DNA of 64,000 nucleotides from Azadirachta indica (Eukaryota > Streptophyta > Magnoliopsida > Sapindales > Meliaceae): assembly GCA_022749755.1 (NCBI GenBank), contig CM040441.1:11843475-11907474 (forward strand). The letters are read 5' to 3'. The notes beneath the pieces are model-generated. The model had not been told where the DNA came from, ran no database searches, and saw only the letters and a program-made list of their open reading frames with translations. This document shows positions 1-12,788 of the stretch, one piece after another. A program made the position numbers and the translations under genes. Each line of letters begins with the position of its first letter. Position 1 is the first letter of the stretch.

Positions 1-42
1 TGCAAAAAATTTTGTGATGTAAATATATATTGCAGCATGTAC

Positions 43-3000
43 CAATAAAATTTCCATCCGGACTCCATGCGACACGGCTGACTGAGATTGATGAATCTTT
101 AACAATAGCAGCCTGTAAGAGACAGTCAATTACATATATCCAATACTAATATTTATAAAAATTTCAGCAGTCCCACATATCAAAAAGAAAGTACCAACAA
201 TAATTACTCTTCACTGCACTTTAGAAGAAAAACTTTTTCAAGAAGAAACAGAAAAGGAATGAACAAATTAAACTATCCTGTCATTGTGATATGGCTCATA
301 AAAACATTCATAGACTTGCTGGAAACAAAAGTGAAACCTATTAAAGAAAAAGTTCTAGCAAGCATAGAAAGCAAAAGCTTCTGCAGGCAGTCATAGTTAC
401 CCAAAAAATTACAAAACGAACAAAGGCCAATCAGCTCAAGCCCTCTTTCTCAATTGATCAATCACTTCCCTTGCATTGTCAAGGCAGCAGAAAGTAGATA
501 TCGAAATAGTGATAGAAGGTTGTAATCACACAAACAAATTTGAGGTTAAGAGAAAGCTTGCAGCTAGCAAATTAATTAGTTAAACTTCATAACAACCTGC
601 AATGCCACAGAACAATTTGACGTATCCCATATCTTGAATGGCTTGGACACCAGCCTCTCACGCAGCCCAACATCCCAAATCGTAGTTTCACCATCTCCGC
701 AACCAACTGCCCATAAACATATATACTCATTCACTAAAGAGAGTTAAGCCGCAAAGCAACAAAACAATTACAATCTACAATCTACAATCATCTGGTGTAA
801 AAGGTTAACATTCAACTTACCAGCAAGTAATGTGTGATGAGAAGGATGGAAATCCATGCTTACCACAGAGGAACCCTGATGCATGGTACAAGCTACAGTT
901 CTCGGTAGGTCATCAAGTGACCATGTTGCTCGTTGAGGAGGAACAGGATATGTGACCTGATTGGATAAAATTAAAATTAAGATCATTAGCTCACCTAGAC
1001 AAGAAAAAGTGCCATGATGTATACACTTTGAACCTTGTGAAAATTGTATGAATTTTGCAAGGATACCTCATCAACAGGCTGCGAAGACCGCAAACGTTTT
1101 TTTAGTTGCTCATGATCTGTGCTCTGATAATCAATCATTCCAAGTGTATTGGAAGGTGTCCTTGGATGTTTCAATACGGAGACTGTTGCAAGGGGAAGTA
1201 CGTGATGTCAGCAACAACAAGGTAAGAGCTCAAGCAACCAATAATTATGTTTTTTTCTGTTGATCCTTTATTCCTTCTGAGCAAAACAACTGGATTTTAG
1301 ATTTAAAATTTCAGGTTAACAGCGCAAAAGGTTCTTCAGAAAGATACTGATACAAAACACAACAGTTCATTAAACAACCAACAAAAAAGCTTAAATTCAT
1401 TAATTCTTTCTCATATGACAATCTAGTTGAAACCACTAGAACTTTCATTTCTTTCTCAAATGATCTGGAATTTATAAGATCTACAAAATTGAACAGTTCC
1501 AAAAGTATCTGTGTAAAATATAGATCAGACCAAAATGGAAAGTGATGAGATTATTTGAAGTTAATTGCCCGAATATGACTCGTAAGAAATGATGCTAAAG
1601 AAGGAGGGAGGTTTTGACAATATCTCATTACTAAGCCTCATGAACTTTTTACCCCAGAGAGTAAAGATTACAAGCAAATATATTCCTCATTTATTTCCAA
1701 CTCGCATGAATATGCATACCCAGAATCCCCAATTGGTAAGAAATTGGGGCCTATTTGGCGTGAGTGATTATCTAACTGAATAATTCTTTAAAGAGAAGAA
1801 ATCTTATGTAAGCAATACTTGACATTAACTTTTTTTGTTGTGACAACATTTTCTTAAGGATCGTTCTTTTTCCCCTACAACTAGGGTTCCACCCCAGTGA
1901 CAATAACCATCTTACCTTGATTCGGTTGAACAGTCAATGATGAGGCAGCGACAACAGATGATTGAACTGATGAGGAAGGATTGGCACTCGCCATCCATCC
2001 TGCTAATGCATTAGCATTAGCAGCTGCAGCAGTTGGTGGAAATGGCTGCATAATAACCCCAAAAGAAAATGCATCAAACTCATGAGAAGATAATATATGT
2101 TCTTAACACTGATGACACAAAATAATTGTGAAGATTATGATCATACTACGCCATGTGCCCCCAGTGGAGCATAAGTCGAAGGCTTGGCAACAGCAGCTAT
2201 AGGGAGAGTGACAGGAGTAGGTGCACGAGCCCCATTTGGAGGTGAACAAGTGTGGTCTGTGAATAAGGTTTTGATGTCTGGATTTGGCCTCGGGTTTTTA
2301 CACAGCTGGTGCTGCCAATTCAAACTGCAAATGCCACATGTCAGTGCTCGACCAAAATACTTGCATCGGTCTTGGTCACATTTTGGATTCTACAAACAGA
2401 AATACATACATTCCAAGATGGAAATTCAATAATATAGGTTCAATAAACATTAAAATTCCACCTTTGATTGATCAAAGTTCGGAGTCGTGACGCCTTCAAA
2501 GCTGGGAAAACAAGCTTGTCCCGGAACAGGGGATTTGCTTCTATTAGTTTTTTAAGCTCCACTAACATTATCCCCCGAGCTGATCTAGTATCACCATACT
2601 TCGATAACTGCTCATTCTCCCTGCATTGATCGATCCCAACTTCTCAATCCACAAATTCTGGCAAAATTTATATCAAAACAAAGATCCTATTGTCTCTTTT
2701 CTTTTTTAATTCCAAAATATATCATATAAATAGATAAAATGAAGCAGCTAACATGCTGAAATTGAATTACCTGAAGTTTTCTAGAGTTAAAAGCTGGGTA
2801 ATTTCCTTATACAGTTCTTCGTTGAATGTAGAGAAAACTTTCAAATCCTTCACTAAAATCTCAACAGCCTTCGCTCTATCACGCCTACACAAATTTCCAA
2901 AAAATACAATAAACCAAAAGAACAAAAGATATACCGTAGCCATATTAGGAAACAAAAAAAAGAGCAAAATTGAAGTACCTGTCAAGAGCTTCTAGATACT

Positions 3001-3316
3001 TCTGTTTCCTGATCTCGAAGAAGATCTTCATGGAGTAACGGTTATCGTCGACTTTAGTGAATCCAGAGAGATATTTCTCAACTTCGTCCCATTCTCCGGC
3101 TAAAGCTTTCTCTTCAAAGTATTTCATGTTGAAGAAAAAACCGGACTCTTGCTCCAACCTAAATCACCACCGTCGAAGCTCAATCAACTGATAACTAAAC
3201 AAATAAAAGAAAATAAACAAGATCAAAACAGCTTACTTGTGCACGGACTCCTTGAACTTCTCTTCCTCGAGAAATTGAAGAATCAGAAACACCAATTCTC
3301 TGCTCAAAGATGACAT
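43..3316 (-). CDS. TPR2: TOPLESS-related transcriptional corepressor (TPR2-like), partial at the left edge
   Basis: Groucho/TUP1-type corepressor that binds EAR-motif repressors in the nucleus and recruits histone deacetylases (family knowledge). Ten coding exons are visible on the minus strand: 3316-3237, 3158-2979, 2884-2771, 2620-2462, 2324-2150, 2045-1916, 1182-1067, 956-821, 706-597 and 111-43. They join in frame to 423 codons. A LisH domain (about residues 4-36) and a CTLH domain (about 34-92) form the EAR-binding N-terminus, followed by LNWQHQLCKNPRPNPDIKTL, a proline/alanine-rich linker with ANANALAGWMA, and the first WD40 blades (FHPSHHTLLAVGCGDG). The ATG at 3316 starts MSSLSRELVF, the family's usual N-terminus. 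The remaining WD40 repeats lie beyond base 1. The linker (PVTLPIAAVAKPS, ANALAGWMA, KHPRTPSN) resembles TPR2 rather than TPL/TPR1/TPR4. The family call is very secure; the TPR2 assignment is supported by neighbours. Confidence 0.95.
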
Positions 3317-5932
3317 TTTCAGCTCGAAAATGAAGTTTATTCAGCAACAAAATCGGTTAAAAGGTGATTTTGATTTGAGATTGAAGACTCGGAAGAAGGG
3401 GAGAGATAGAAAAGCGAAAACGACGGCGTCTTAGGTGTTTCTAGGTGGGAAAAATGGTGGTTTCTAGGGTTTGCATTTCCATGCTTCGCTTTCAACGAGA
3501 ACAGTAGAGAGAAGGAAAATTAAAGCTGCCGAAGATAAAAGAAAAAGATAAAGAAGAGAGAGATGACTTGTTCTCACTTTCTTCGATGCGTTTTGCAGGG
3601 TCTTTGTTTGCTACCGACCCATCAGTGATAAGCCAAGTTACTTATCAACTCAAAAAGATAAGTTATTATATGTACTGACTTATTGATAGGGCAAGTACAC
3701 CTTGCTTTTGGGTTGCGTTCTAGTGTGACGGGGCATTTTTTTATGCTTACGTGGTGATATTTTAATGGATAGTGGTGGATTTTTGGGGGAGAGACTGGGA
3801 GTAGACGAGTGTAACGCGGAAACTGAAAATTTGTCGCGGAATTGAAACTGGAAACTCAAGTCTATTTGAATGCAAGTACTAGCGTCCACCACATCGTGTT
3901 GCCTTGTCGGAAGATTACGTGTCGCATTTCTCTTGCTGGAATTCCTTGACCGTACTCGTGACGTTTGCTTGCACTCGCGAATTATACTGGCTAATAAAAA
4001 TATATAAAATATATTTTTTTCTTTTCTTTTTAAACTATTACTGTTAATATAAAATGAGGACATGTCTGATACAATTTATGTTCACTTAATTTTCAAAACA
4101 AAATTAAAAATTTTGATATCATTAATTATTAATATATCTATTCATTTTTAATAATATTTTGATAGTTAATGTTATTAGTTTTATTTAAAATCAAAAGACC
4201 ACAATCTCATAAGTAACATAAATTTTTTCCAAATTAACGTTAAAAAGTAAAAAATTTACTAAAAAAATTCAGCAATTATTTTTAAAAATTATTTAACTCT
4301 TAAAATGATTTTTATTTGCTCTAATTATCCAACTTATTTATAGCTAAAAAAATATAGTCTATTTAGCTTGCACGTTCCTAACATTTTAATATTTTACTGC
4401 AAATGATAAATTGTTTTCAATAATTTAAATTCTTACGAAATATTTATAATAATTTATTGACTTGTGACTTGTGTAATTAATTAGTTTTCATTGTCTTCCA
4501 CTAATTTTTTTATATTTTATGGTTGAATGCAAATTTAGATAATCATAACATTGTGGTCATATTCAAGTGATGCTACAACAACTATTTTTAATAAAGAGAT
4601 TAAAAAAAAAATTCAAATTTTAATGCACTTTATTTATCTACGAACTAATTTTACCCAATACCCAACTACATTTATTTTCTATGCTACCAAACATTAAGAC
4701 TAAAAAATATAATGAATTAATAATGTTGGATAATACCTTCCCCATTTTGAATTATTTGCCATTGGGTTGTTGGAAAGTAACCAAAAAGGCCAACTATATG
4801 CTCGTACTTTTATTCTTCAGTTAATTAAGATGCATTTAGAAATTTCCCATGGAAAACGTGTATAGTATAACCATGGCTACTTAATCTTCGAAAACGTGAA
4901 AACCCTTGATGAAAATATGTATTTCATAAACATTTTGCTTGTTTTTATGGAAAAAAAAAATTTCTTTTTGTTAGTTTTAGTAAATCACTGCAACACATAA
5001 ATAAAACAATTTTTTATATTTATTTAAAAGTAATTTTAATAATCCAGACAGTATTTTTATATAGTTTAACCAGATGAATGAATCAATTTTTAATATTTAT
5101 TTATTACAAAACAATTCATACAATAAAATATTAATTTGTTTTATCTATTAGCATTAATCAATTCAAATGATAAAATTTCACAATGTGGTAGGAGCATTAT
5201 AAAGTTGAAATATTGTCAACGTCAAAATAAAAAAAAAAAAATTGGTTTATAGTATTAGAAAATAACAAATAACCAAAAGATTCATTTTTTAAAATATATA
5301 ATATTTTTTAACATACTAAGAAATATGCAAATTAATAGTTGAGATATGCTACATATATATACATGTCCTGTGTATCCTTTTATCTTTCTCGACTTTTATT
5401 TTGTAATTTTTAATCTTTTTAACTATATTCTCTAATTTTTTGTTATGGTTCAGAATTTTTTTTTATTTTGTTATATGTTAAAAATTATAATTAAATTGTT
5501 AAAGATTAAAGGAGTTTGAGATAATAAAGAAAAATTGAAAATAAAAAAGTTGTATCGCCCATTTGTGTACATAGCGTGGCTCTTGGGTTTGAAACGAATG
5601 CACTCGCGTCAATTAGAAAAAAAATAAACAAAACAATTTCAGTGCCAAATGGAATAACAACAGATAGGTTTCTTAATTTTAAGATAATAATAAATAAAAA
5701 ATATATTTTGATAATTTTGACATATAGGCCCCCAATTTTCTACGTTCTTTGCTTCTTACCAGTTTACCAATCACCGGAGATTTATTTGTCATAAATGTGA
5801 AAAACAAGTGAATTAATTATATTTGACTAAAAATATAGGACCTCTTTGTTAATATCCAATCGCCGCCCGGTTTATTCTCAAACCCAACTGCCCCCGTCAA
5901 CCTGCCGAATTGGTTCCATCTGTGATCTCATC

Positions 5933-6165
5933 TCTCACGTGAGAAGAGTCAAAAATCTAACTTTGATGTGTAACGCTAACGAGCCCAACATGCCTGGGAC
6001 ATGCAAATCATACGTTTTCTAAGATCGATACAATCGCCACGTGTCACTGCTGGCTCCATGGGGCGACCTTCTCCAGCTTTTCTGATTGGATTAAGTTACA
6101 CCTATAGCGTAATCTGAAACTCCGTTTACTTCTCATAGATGTCTGATCACATCAGGGCCACGTCA
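5933..6165. promoter_or_regulatory. Cluster of ACGT-core (G-box/ABRE-like) motifs
   Basis: Three ACGT-core sites lie within 233 bases: a 12-base perfect palindrome TCTCACGTGAGA (5933-5944), CACGTGTC (6038-6045) and CCACGTCA (6158-6165). Such sites bind bZIP and bHLH factors, including ABA-response regulators. They sit in the most GC-rich part of an otherwise AT-rich spacer, about 1.1-1.4 kb upstream of APUM24 and 2.6-2.9 kb upstream of TPR2. Function is inferred from the motifs only. Confidence 0.45.
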
Positions 6166-7130
6166 GAAGAGATCAGATAATTCACGCGACTCGGTGGATG
6201 TCAACATTTAACAGTTAGTGGCAAATAGAGTGAATTAAAACGAGTGGTGTGGCTCTGCCAATTAATTACTTTCAAAACTTTTACATTAAATAATTGCGAT
6301 TTAATTAATTAAACAACAATTAAACAATTGATAGTGATTGTTTTTTAGTAAATTGTTCTATGCATATTAACCGTGTTGGAGAGAAATTTAATTTATTTAT
6401 TATGATTTTAAAACAATAAAAGTTATTAACTCATTATTTTAGTCAAATAATTGATAATTATCACTTATAATCTTAATAGACGTGGCATTAATGAAAAATA
6501 TTGACACGATTAAACAATTTCTACTTTTACTGTAAATTTTCATCGATATAAATTTGAAACTATTTTTATCACTCTGTTACTTGACTTTTATTGAATATAA
6601 TAATATATATTGGTATTGCATTGATTATGTCAACCATTGATGCTTCCAAAAATTTATGAATCAATATAAAAATATTTTAAGGTTGATATCACAAAAATAA
6701 TATTTACAAGATAAAAAAGTGATTAAAATGTCTTTGTTTAACAATTTCTTTTTGTAGAAAAATGTTATAATGGTATTTAATGAATAATTAAAAGCATTTT
6801 AAAAACTTTTCATTAAATTATGTACATTTTACTGAAAAATTTAAATCCTTTTATAAAAAATTATTTAAACTATTTGCATAATGGTACTATTGGTTTTGTT
6901 TTTTTGTCATTGCCAAATATAGCAACTGTACATATAATTTACAAGGGTTAAGGCAAACAAATACTCGTCTTAAAATTAAAAATATAATTATCATAAAATT
7001 GTAAAAACAAATTATAATCTAATTCCGCAATTCTCTGCGGGAAAATACACCCCTCTCATTTCTGAACGGAGCTTCGGGAGGGGTGTAAACAGAATATTGG
7101 CTTGGTGTTTTTAGAATTATACTTCTTTAA

Positions 7131-7219
7131 TGGGCTCATAAAATGGGCCGGTTCGGACATTGCAGCCATAATCAACACTCTTTCATCCCTACCCGTCGGA
7201 AAAAAAATTCCAAAACCCT
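7131..7219 (+). promoter_or_regulatory. Site II pair plus telo-box upstream of APUM24
   Basis: Two site II elements, TGGGCT (7131-7136) and TGGGCC (7144-7149), are followed by a telo-box AAACCCT (7213-7219), 72-160 bases before the APUM24 start codon. In plants this pairing is typical of ribosomal protein and ribosome-biogenesis genes, driven by TCP-type factors. It fits the nucleolar rRNA-processing role of APUM24. Confidence 0.55.
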
Positions 7220-7290
7220 CAAAAAACCCCAAAGCATAGACAACGATTATACAGCACTGAGAAGACAGTAAGCTTTGAGCTAAAGCTTCG

Positions 7291-10200
7291 ATGGCGGCGA
7301 AAAACAAACAAGAATCCAGAAAACCTATCAAAAGGAAGCTCAATCCTAGTGCCAATACCGAGCCAAACAACTCCGCTTCGAAGAAGCCTAAGTTTGCGGG
7401 TTCAAAACCCTCAAAAACCACTAAAAACAATGACTCAAAGAAGCCCTTCAATCAGCAAAAGCCATTAAACCCCAAGTTCCAGAAATCAGACGAAGACAAA
7501 GAAAAGAAACTGCCCTTAACGAATCGAGAGCGTCGTCTTCATGCGAAGGTTGCTATCAATTTTTGAACTATCTTTTCATATATTTTGTTTGCCGTATACG
7601 CTTTCTAATTGCTAGCGAGGTTAAGTATTTGTTATGATTTTTGCTGCTTTATATTTAGTTCGTAACATTATCAACTTTTTAACTTTTGTTTTTACTTTAT
7701 TTATTTCTACAGTATTTGTTGAGACATTTCGTTGTCTTAGAAGTTGTAAAATGTGTTGATATTGAGCTGAATTTTAGTCTTTATATTTCTTATATTCTGG
7801 TATTATGGCAGGAACTGGCAGAGGCTAGGAAAAAGAAGAGGAAGAGGCATTACGATTTGGAACAAGTACGTGATGCTTATTTTTATTCATTTTCTTCTTA
7901 ATTACAGTTGAAGCTTTCTGCATCATTAGTAGAAGCAATTAACCTATGGACTTTGATATTTTGTGTTCAAGTTAATTAAAACATGTAGAGACTAGTGACC
8001 AATGGCAAGTTTCTTTTAATAGGAGCTCGCTTCTCTGTGGGAAAAGATGAGGCGCCGAAACATTGGAAAAGAAGATAGATCTAAGTATGTAAATTGGTGC
8101 AAATGTAACATGCATTGTTATTTCTTTATGGAATATTTGTCTCTTCTTTTTTATTTTTTACTTGCTATATTTTTTAAAAATTTCTTTCCTTTGTTTAGGT
8201 TGATAAGCGAAGCTCTACAGAAGATGAAGGGAAAGATTCCTGAAATTGCTGGCTCACATGTTTCTTCTCGTGTTCTTCAGGTAACTTTTGGGAATTTTGC
8301 AGGGGTCTTCTCGAATTTACATTTGTGAGCATTTTTCATAGCATGTACTTATTATGTTTCTTGCACCTCAGACTTGTGTGAAGTATTGTTCACAAGTTGA
8401 AAGAGATGCTGTTTTTGAGGAGCTTCAGCCAAATTTTCTATCCCTTGCTGATAATACTTATGCAGTTCATCTTGTGAAGAAAATGTTAGATAATGGTATG
8501 GTGTTGCTAGAAAGATGTATCATCTATGTTGTTCTGGGTCATGTAACCCTCTATTTTTCTGATCATTAGATTATACTCCACGTTCTATTTGCAGCTTCAA
8601 AGAAACAGCTGGCAGGGTTTATTTCAACTCTCCATGGCCATGTTGCTTCCCTTCTTCGACATATGGTTGGATCTGTTGGTGTGTGATAATTTGTTTGCTC
8701 TTTGCTTTTTTATTTTCAATATGAAGAGTAGAATTGCTCACTTATCATTATTGTCTTATACATGTATTATCTGCTGTTGAAATATTATTAAGCGGAAAAG
8801 AAAACAAATCTCTTTCATATACATCAAACTTTTGCATTTACTGGAGTAACATTGCCTTAGCTTAATTCAGGTAAATTTGCGGTTTCCTGGGACTTATTAA
8901 GATATCAAACCTCTCTCACCATAAATTGAGATCATGAATTATTAGATACACATCTCCAGTATTAAATCTTGTTAATATACTGGCAGAATCTGGTCTATCT
9001 TTTATTAAGAATTTCAGCTGGTTTACAAATTTTCTCACACTTTTTATTTTCTTTGTAGTCATTGAGCATGCATACCAACTGGGAAATGCGACTCAGAAAC
9101 AAGAACTTCTGGTGGAATTGTACTCTACTGAGCTTCAGTTGTTTAAGGACCTCGTCTCAATCAAAGAGACCAGGTAAATAATATAAGTGCTGCACTCTTT
9201 CATCAAAATCATCAATTAGCCATCAACCTGTTTCAGGAGGATTGCCACAGCAATAAAAAGTGCAATTCTAATTATTCTATTACTTTCTTTTCGATTTCAT
9301 TTTTTTGGCATGTTTATTCTATTACTTTCTTTTCATTTTCATTTTTTTGGTATGTTTTAAGTTTCATTTGGTGGTCAAAACTCGTGCAATTATTTTATTG
9401 AAAAAGTTGTTGTCATGGTCGCCTTGTGGGTTGTTTGTTTGGCAAGGAAGACTGCAATATTGAACCTCTGTTCTTGAAGCAAGTAGTTTGATGGATGGTT
9501 AAAGGGATTCATTGTTTTCTTGTAAATTATAGTGGGAATTAATGATCTATTCTTTAATGTAGTAGAAATTTTTGGATTTTCTTTAAGATTTGTTGAGATC
9601 GTTTTTATTGCTCCACTTTATCGTAGAATTGAAAATCACACGTAAGTTATTGATTCTTCAATAAATCAATTATTCTGTTCAATCTATGTTAGGTTGGTAG
9701 ATTTAATTTCAAAAATAGGCCTGCAGAAAGCATCGGTTCAAAGACATATGGCTTCTGTAATTCAACCAATTCTTGAGAAGGGTATTGTAGATCATTCTAT
9801 CATACACAGGGTCTTGATGGAGTACTTCAGCATAGCTGATAAGGTGTGTTTGAGGTTTTTTCATTCATTTCATAGATGCTATTGAATTTCTATAGAAGCA
9901 TATTCTTCAATAGCAATTTTCTGCTTTTTCTAATTCCTTGTGTGTTGATAGACCTCTGCCGTAGATGTACTTCAACAGTTGTCCGGCCCGCTACTTGTTC
10001 GTATGATCCATACTAGGGATGGTTCTAAGATTGGGATGCTATGTGTCAAGCATGGTAGTGCAAAGGTTTGTTTCAATTGATCTAATATTTTATTAATCTG
10101 AAGTAAAAAAAAAATCCTTTTAAATTTTATACGCGTGGAGTTCTGACTTCTATGGACTTTTAAGTTGTTCTTCGCATCGTGATTTATTCTAGGAAAGAAA

Positions 10201-12307
10201 GAAAATAATCAAAGGAATGAGAGGGCATGTTGGCAAGATAGCTCATGATCAATGTGGGTGTATGGTAAGATTACTTTTTGATTCTAATCACTCCAATGAC
10301 ATTGGCATTAGCTTTCTGACCATGCATCCTTGATTTGGTATAGAATATATCAGTTAGCAGGCAGTTAAGAATTCTCTGTTATCTTTCGTCCTGTATTATT
10401 TATTTGCAGGTACTCCTCTGCATTGTTTCAACTGTTGATGACACAAAGCTTATAACAAAGGTCGGTTTCATGAATCTTTGCTCGACATGGTCTATGTATT
10501 TAGCAAGTGTTGTCTTTTAATGGAGATTCTAACCAAAGCCATCGTGATTACAGATCGTCATCCGTGAGCTTCAAACGATTTTAAAGGAGCTTGCTGTGGA
10601 TAAGGTCTGTGCACTCTCTTAACATTTACCTAAGTTGATAATTTTTAATGGAAGTCTGATATGTCTTTAATTGGAAACTAGGATGGTCTATTAAGCATTT
10701 AATTTAATGTGGATACTGTACTCAGTCAGGATTTCTTTGTGGTTAAATCTTTGTTGCCCAAAGAAAACAATTGACCAGTATCATGCACTGTGTATCATAC
10801 GGTTCTTCACACTTAATTTTTCTCTTTTGTTAATTCTTGATTCCCAAATGCTTTTTGTAAATTTCAGAGTGGAAGGCGTGTTCTACTGCAGCTTCTTCAC
10901 CCTTACTGTTCACGATATCTCACTCCTGATGATCTGGCTTCTCTCAATTTATCTATTCCCTCTCTTTGTTCCAAGGTAAATGAGAGAGCTTTTCTAGATT
11001 GTCTTGTGCTAGTGATGTTGATCTACTGCAACTTACTGTGATCTTTCCCCTCCCCTCACCATCAGGATGGGTCAGAACTAAATTCAGAAATGAAGTCCTT
11101 AAAGAATGATGAATCCGTTGGAAAGATAGCTGATCAAGAAGTAGTTGCCAGAGATGAAAGTACAGGTCCTTCTGAGAATCTTCACTTAGTTGATGGTGGG
11201 AAGAAAGACCCTCACATAAGAAGGCAAGAGTTGCTGGTCAGCAGTGGACTTGCTGAGGTTTGTGGCTTTACTTGGACCTCTGGTTTGGTGTTTGTGTATG
11301 TGTATTTACATACATTTGGAAGTTTCTTTTGCTTTGATTCTTTCTTCTAAATATTTTTTTATCCATTTTTGAATAGTTTTCTATTATAACTTGGAGGTGT
11401 TGCATCAATGATGTCTGCAGTCTACTTTGGTGGTTGCCTTTTTCTCACTGGGTTACTTGAATGTTGATTTTGTGTTGCAGAGTCTTATTGATGTATGTAT
11501 CGAGAATGCAGGAGAATTGCTTAGATCAAATTTTGGCAAAGAAGTCATGTATGAGGTTAGTCAATTTGTTCACTGCTGGTACTTATACTAATAATTTTAC
11601 TGTCTAAATTTTCAAAAATTTAGTGGCTGAAACTGTTGGAAATATTTCAAATAGTTGACTCCTTGCAGTTTGTCATTTTTCCCAATGTTGATTTTCTTTT
11701 TTTTGATTTTTCAAATATTCCTCCTTCCCCAAAAATGTGAACGTGTGTGTGCAAATATGGGTTGGCTCTATCTGAACTTGTCCACCTCCTAATGTGTTAA
11801 CTAATCACATGTGACGCATGCAGGTTGCAAGAGGGGGCTCTGATGACATTCTCCGCCCAACCTTGGATGACAAGTTGAACACCTTGCACGAGGCTATAGC
11901 ATCTCTGGCAGCAGAGTCTAAATCTGAAGCATCAGAAGAGGAGCATATCCTTGAAAATTTCCATTCCAGCCGCACCATTAGGAAGCTAGTCATGGATTGC
12001 CCTACCTTTGCTTCCACTTTATGGAAAAAAGCTTTGAAAGGGAAGTGTGATTTGTGGGCCCAAGGTCACAGGTGAGGGAGGCTACATTTTTTTGACTTGC
12101 AAGTTTAACCAAGCATAGAAAAAGCTAATGCAGTTTTGCTATTATATTCTGATTTCCATCTGTGACTGCAGTTCCAAGGTAGTATGTGCATTCTTGGAAT
12201 CATCGGAGGCCAAGATACATGAATTGGCAAAAAAGGAGTTGCAGCCCTTTATAGAGAATGGCTCTCTCAAATTCCCTGAAACCAAGCAACCTGCAAATGA
12301 AGTTTAA
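7291..12307 (+). CDS. APUM24: Pumilio homolog 24-like Puf protein (PUF6/PUM3 type), ribosome biogenesis
   Basis: Nucleolar Puf-repeat RNA-binding protein of the yeast Puf6/human PUM3 type, needed for pre-rRNA processing (family knowledge). Seventeen exons: 7291-7548, 7812-7865, 8023-8084, 8199-8280, 8372-8495, 8595-8678, 9059-9173, 9693-9843, 9952-10065, 10193-10264, 10410-10460, 10554-10604, 10868-10975, 11066-11257, 11481-11555, 11824-12071 and 12172-12307. They join to 659 codons (658 residues), close to the family's usual length. The first 85 residues are Lys/Ser/Pro-rich with several nuclear-localisation-like basic runs, then a basic helix (ARKKKRKRHYDLEQ). Puf-like repeats follow (SSRVLQTCVKYCS, NTYAVHLVKKMLDN, HVASLLRHMVGSVVIEHAY, DGSKIGMLCVKHGSAKERKK). 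The C-terminal third is the CPL region (SGRRVLLQLLHPYC to DLWAQGHSSKVVCAFLESS). The start at 7291 (MAAKNKQESRKP) is the first ATG of the long frame. Its place beside TPR2 supports orthology to APUM24. Confidence 0.93.
9274..9357. repeat. Two-copy 42-base tandem repeat in an APUM24 intron
   Basis: A T-rich 42-base segment beginning ATTCTATTACTTTCTTTTC is repeated head to tail (9274-9315 and 9316-9357) with few differences, inside the intron between exons 7 and 8. It is too far from either splice site to look functional. Confidence 0.7.
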
Positions 12308-12788
12308 GTAGCTTCACTGCTGGTGGAAAAGCAAGATTTCCCATTGGCGACGCAACAGGCATGGTATTTAATTGGATCAACCTCAGTGAGAAAGCAATCT
12401 ACAAATATGGCGGAATGGAAGGAGAGATCAAGAAAGCATTATTCCTTTGAATTGAAGTGGGCTTAAGGCATCTGCCATGATCCTTATTTTCTATATGCAT
12501 AAGATCAATTGCAGAATGCATGATGCATTTCTAATATGGTCTCAGTTTGCATTTCAGAAAAAATTTTCTGTAACATGAAAAGAAGGGGCTAATGATCTTT
12601 ACTTTGTATTACAACTCAACGTTCTGTTCGAACTTCTATGCTTGAGGTTTCGTTTGGTTCTGATGTATAAATTATATATACAGAAGAATTTTGATCACTC
12701 AACAACATCCTGAAGAATTTTGATAAGCGAAAATGCTGCGCTAATCATATTGTATTTTATTAAAGAAATGATAAATCTAATTTCGAAG
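12308..12788. other. Convergent 3' region of APUM24 and the J-domain gene
   Basis: The 481 bases between two stop codons hold the 3' UTRs of both genes, which point at each other. AT-rich stretches around 12665-12680 and 12750-12765 could serve as polyadenylation signals on either strand, so the transcripts may overlap. No coding frame of interest. Confidence 0.55.

Larger units (their letters stand above)
3317..7290. other. Divergent intergenic region between TPR2 and APUM24
   Basis: About 4 kb of strongly AT-rich DNA separates two divergently transcribed genes. The first 250 bases or so are the probable 5' UTR and promoter of TPR2. The open frames inside (for example 3680-4063 minus and 5576-5794 plus) are short, low-complexity and resemble no known protein. 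A less AT-rich island at about 5860-6240 holds several ACGT-core sites, and the last 200 bases look like the APUM24 promoter. No transposon, RNA gene or coding remnant was recognised in the rest. Confidence 0.6.

Noticed and set aside
3680..4063. 127-codon minus-strand open frame in the TPR2-APUM24 spacer
   Set aside because: Low-complexity basic and Ser-rich sequence, no family resemblance, no splice context, and AT-rich flanks; best explained by chance.
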